Shown here piece after piece: positions 5,453 through 8,010 of a stretch of 8,010 bases of DNA. Under the pieces are notes generated by a model. It ran no database searches. It worked only from the letters and a program-made list of their open reading frames with translations, and was not told the origin of the DNA. Source of the stretch: Bacteriovoracaceae bacterium UBA4096 (GTDB lineage: Bacteria > Bdellovibrionota > Bacteriovoracia > Bacteriovoracales > Bacteriovoracaceae); assembly GCA_002381945.1 (NCBI GenBank), contig DFXY01000065.1:71739-79748 (forward strand). The letters are read 5' to 3'. Made by a program: the position numbers and the translations under genes. Each line of letters opens with the position of its first letter. The stretch's first letter is position 1.

Positions 5453-8010
5453 TTATTTTATTAGTGGTAATTCTACATAAAATGTAGAGCCTTTATTGAT
5501 TTCACTTTCAACCCAAATTGTTCCATGTTGCGTTTCGACTATTTCCTTGGATATAAATAGGCCTAATCCAAGACCGCTGACTTCCGAAGAATTAATTGCT
5601 CTTTCGAATCGGCCAAAAATGCGTTCGAGATCCTTTTCCGCAATTCCGTATCCATGATCAGTTACTGAAAGCAGACCTTTATTTCCATTTTTTCTCATTT
5701 TGATTTCAATTGATTTTCCCTGACCGTAACGAATGGCATTGGTAAGAAGATTTCCAATCACCTGCTCCAAGCGAAATCGGTCCCATTCTCCATGTAGCTT
5801 TTCCGTCGCTTCTATTGAAGGTAAATTAAGCCCAGCAGCTTCGAATAATAAACTCATTCTCAAAACAACTTCGCGGACAATATCACCTAACTCCTGCTCA
5901 CTCTTATCAAGTTTAAGCTTACCGGTGCGAATTCGGGAAACATCCAGCATATCATCGATCAATCGGGTTAAACGCCCCACCATATCACTGGTTTGATGGG
6001 CCATGGCCATTTGTCTTTCTACCGGTATTTCTTTATTGAGTTGAAGAGAGCGTAAAGTTAACTGAGCTTGAAGCTTTAAGGAAGTAAGCGGAGTTTTTAA
6101 TTCATGAGAAGCAATAGATAAGAATTGGTCACGAGCAATTAAAGCCTCCTCAAGTTTTCTCTCTTTTTGTTTCATTTCTGTCAGATCACGGGAAACGGTT
6201 GCGAAGCCAGTAACTTCTCCGGTCTTCTCATCATGGGTCACAAAGGAATTATAATGAACCCAACGCTCTTCTCCCGTTTTTGAATGTTTAAAGCGAAAAT
6301 CTCCTACCCATTTCCCCTCTTTAAGAGTGGTTGGAAGAATGACATTCTCAACATAGGGGACATCTTCAGGAAAAAAGAGGTCAATAATTTGTGAATTTTC
6401 TGATTGGTCAATTCCTAACATTTCCTTTCCAGCAGTATTTACGTAGATGCCCTTGCCATTAGAATCGGCCATTCCAATAAAATCAGAAGAACTCTCAAGC
6501 ACTTGTAGGAGTCGAGCCTGCTCACTTTCAATTTCTTTTTGAGCATGGATATCAGTATAAGTCCCCACCCATTGGGTAATATTACCCTTGGAATCCCGTA
6601 AAGGGACCGCACGACCAAGATGCCATCTAAAAATTCCATCTGCCCGTTTGAGGCGGGTTTCATTTTGATAGGGTTCTGATGTTTCTATCGAGTGTAGCCA
6701 TTTCTTTATTACTTCCTCAGACTCTTCACTTAAAAGGTATTGAGTAGGATTTAATCTGGAAGTTTCGAAATCTAATCCAGTATAATCATACCAACGCTGA
6801 TTGAAATATGTTGGAAGGCCACTTGCATCAGTAATAAAGGCCATTTGAGGCATGGATTCAGCATAAGTTCGGAAAAGCTCTTCACTTTCTTCCGCACGCT
6901 TCAAAGCTTTCACTTGCTCGGTCACATCCACTGCCATGTTTAAAATACCAGTGGTGAGATTATTTTCATCTTTAATTGGTTCATAGAACAAATCAAAAAA
7001 ATGTTCTCTATAAGTTCCATCTTCATTTTGTAGACGAATAGACTGGGCCTTGAATTGTTTCCCGTAACCTGAATAATAAATTTCATCCAGAATACTCATA
7101 ATCCCTTGTTCTTCCAGTTCAGGGAAAGACTCTCTTAAACTAAGACCAGTAAGATCTTGTCCAGTCACGAATTTTTGACCGGCAGGATTAATCAATTCTA
7201 CCAAATGGTCGGCCCCACTCAGCACCAGAATAACCACTGGAGACTGCATGAATAAAGAATAGATTCTTTTTCTTTCTGCGACTGCTAGATCTTTGGCATT
7301 TTTTTGAGCTTCAATGTCTGTAGTCGTTCCTACCCAGCGTTCAGTCTGACCCTGCTCATTTTTAATGGGTATTCCCCGGGCCATATGCCAGCGGTAATTT
7401 CCATCGGCCATACGAAGGCGATACTCAGCTTCAAAAACATCACCAGTTTTCAGAGCATCTTTCCAGGTTAAAAGCATCGAAACTCGGTCTTCGTGATGAA
7501 CAACATTTATCCAACCATGTCCTAAATTTTCTTCCATCGAGGTATTAGTGAATCTAGGCCAGTTATGGTTGAAGAAGATCATTCCGCCGTCAGCATCCGC
7601 AATCCAAACCAACTGAGGCATAACTTCAGTTAAACTTCGAAAGCGTGCCTCATTTTCCTTAGCAACTTTTTCAAGTTTTTTTTGTTCAGTAATATCGTAT
7701 GCCATTGAGATGAAGCCGACCACATTCCCATCTTCATCAATATCTGGATCATAGATCTGCTCAATTTCTCTAAGTCCTAACGACTTGTGGTAACTGACAG
7801 CATTGAATTTGACCTGTTCACCATTTAAAGCGTGATCCATGTACACTTTTCGACTGAGAAAAAATTCACTTCCTATAACATCTTCAACGGTTTTACCTAA
7901 CATTGAAGATGGATCAACCCCAAACCATTCATGGTAGTGCTGATTGGCAAACTGATAGCAGTAGTCATGATCAATGTAAGTCACGAGCCCAGGATAGGCG
8001 TCGGAGATGA
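5453..8010 (-). CDS. Multi-PAS hybrid-type sensor histidine kinase, 5' end outside the window
   Basis: This is a sensor kinase of at least 851 residues in view. Numbering from the internal GTG at 7984, it has five PAS modules (about 1-100, 112-232, 240-360, 368-485, 492-605), then a HisKA domain with phospho-acceptor His627 in SIASHELKTPL. The ATPase domain has an N box NLLTNAIRYG (745-754), G1 DHGYG (776-780), an F-type segment IFGRF (789-793) and G2 GLGLGL (804-809). The reading frame stays open upstream to 8010, encoding ISDAYPGLV, which completes the first PAS strand, so the true start lies beyond the window. No membrane helix or C-terminal receiver is visible; the visible part looks cytosolic. 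The stimulus is unknown. The PAS2 and PAS4 modules are close in sequence. It should autophosphorylate and pass phosphate to a regulator not seen here. The peroxidase gene follows 11 bases on. Confidence 0.93.
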   Translation of the reverse strand, partial: ISDAYPGLVTYIDHDYCYQFANQHYHEWFGVDPSSMLGKTVEDVIGSEFFLSRKVYMDHALNGEQVKFNAVSYHKSLGLREIEQIYDPDIDEDGNVVGFISMAYDITEQKKLEKVAKENEARFRSLTEVMPQLVWIADADGGMIFFNHNWPRFTNTSMEENLGHGWINVVHHEDRVSMLLTWKDALKTGDVFEAEYRLRMADGNYRWHMARGIPIKNEQGQTERWVGTTTDIEAQKNAKDLAVAERKRIYSLFMQSPVVILVLSGADHLVELINPAGQKFVTGQDLTGLSLRESFPELEEQGIMSILDEIYYSGYGKQFKAQSIRLQNEDGTYREHFFDLFYEPIKDENNLTTGILNMAVDVTEQVKALKRAEESEELFRTYAESMPQMAFITDASGLPTYFNQRWYDYTGLDFETSRLNPTQYLLSEESEEVIKKWLHSIETSEPYQNETRLKRADGIFRWHLGRAVPLRDSKGNITQWVGTYTDIHAQKEIESEQARLLQVLESSSDFIGMADSNGKGIYVNTAGKEMLGIDQSENSQIIDLFFPEDVPYVENVILPTTLKEGKWVGDFRFKHSKTGEERWVHYNSFVTHDEKTGEVTGFATVSRDLTEMKQKERKLEEALIARDQFLSIASHELKTPLTSLKLQAQLTLRSLQLNKEIPVERQMAMAHQTSDMVGRLTRLIDDMLDVSRIRTGKLKLDKSEQELGDIVREVVLRMSLLFEAAGLNLPSIEATEKLHGEWDRFRLEQVIGNLLTNAIRYGQGKSIEIKMRKNGNKGLLSVTDHGYGIAEKDLERIFGRFERAINSSEVSGLGLGLFISKEIVETQHGTIWVESEINKGSTFYVELPLIK

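Noticed and set aside
5733..5996. Plus-strand frame opposite the kinase ATPase region
   Set aside because: It is antisense to conserved kinase motifs and has no start signal.
6439..6663. Minus-strand alternative frame inside the kinase
   Set aside because: It lies in a shifted frame of the PAS4-PAS5 coding region, which is intact in the main frame.
1..8010. Mobile element, CRISPR, tRNA/rRNA or toxin-antitoxin content
   Set aside because: I found no transposase, integrase, spaced repeats, clover-leaf sequence or paired small toxin genes on either strand.

Overview
The window looks like chromosomal DNA from a Gram-negative bacterium of low to moderate GC. Several products carry Sec or lipoprotein signals of the type sorted to the outer membrane. 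The mix of small secreted cysteine-pair proteins, putative lipoproteins, an A/T-rich intergenic style and a long multi-PAS kinase would suit Bdellovibrionota (Bacteriovorax/Peredibacter-like). That placement is inferred from gene style, not from a marker gene. I see no mobile element, phage gene, CRISPR array, tRNA or rRNA. No gap between genes exceeds 300 bases; the largest is about 147.

Layout, left to right: (1) A lipoprotein-type COG4798 methyltransferase (minus) diverges from an MFS_3/EntS-like exporter (plus). They share a 43-base gap in which -10-like boxes on opposite strands overlap. (2) The exporter ends inside a perfect 11-bp hairpin and converges on a minus-strand pair: a small secreted helical protein and, upstream of it, a DUF4242 protein. 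(3) The DUF4242 gene diverges from a DoxX-family membrane protein; a 21-bp dyad lies between them. (4) After a weak terminator comes a plus-strand pair: an acidic putative lipoprotein with a good promoter abutting its start codon, then a UPF0178 (YaiI/YqxD) protein 5 bases behind it. (5) The rest is a minus-strand cluster: a PAS-rich histidine kinase whose 5' end lies beyond the window, a thioredoxin-type glutathione peroxidase 11 bases downstream, and a secreted cysteine-containing protein overlapping the peroxidase end. The last gene overlaps the UPF0178 gene tail-to-tail by 56 bases.

The clearest functional unit is kinase, peroxidase and secreted protein. Tight packing suggests one transcript and perhaps a link between signal sensing and peroxide defence, but no cognate response regulator is in view. 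Most of the window is ordinary conserved accessory and housekeeping content, and I do not see a convincing undescribed system. The points most worth a second look are the starts with no Shine-Dalgarno and a -10-like box directly upstream, the lipobox on a SAM-methyltransferase fold, the apparent duplication of a PAS pair in the kinase, and the overlapping gene ends.
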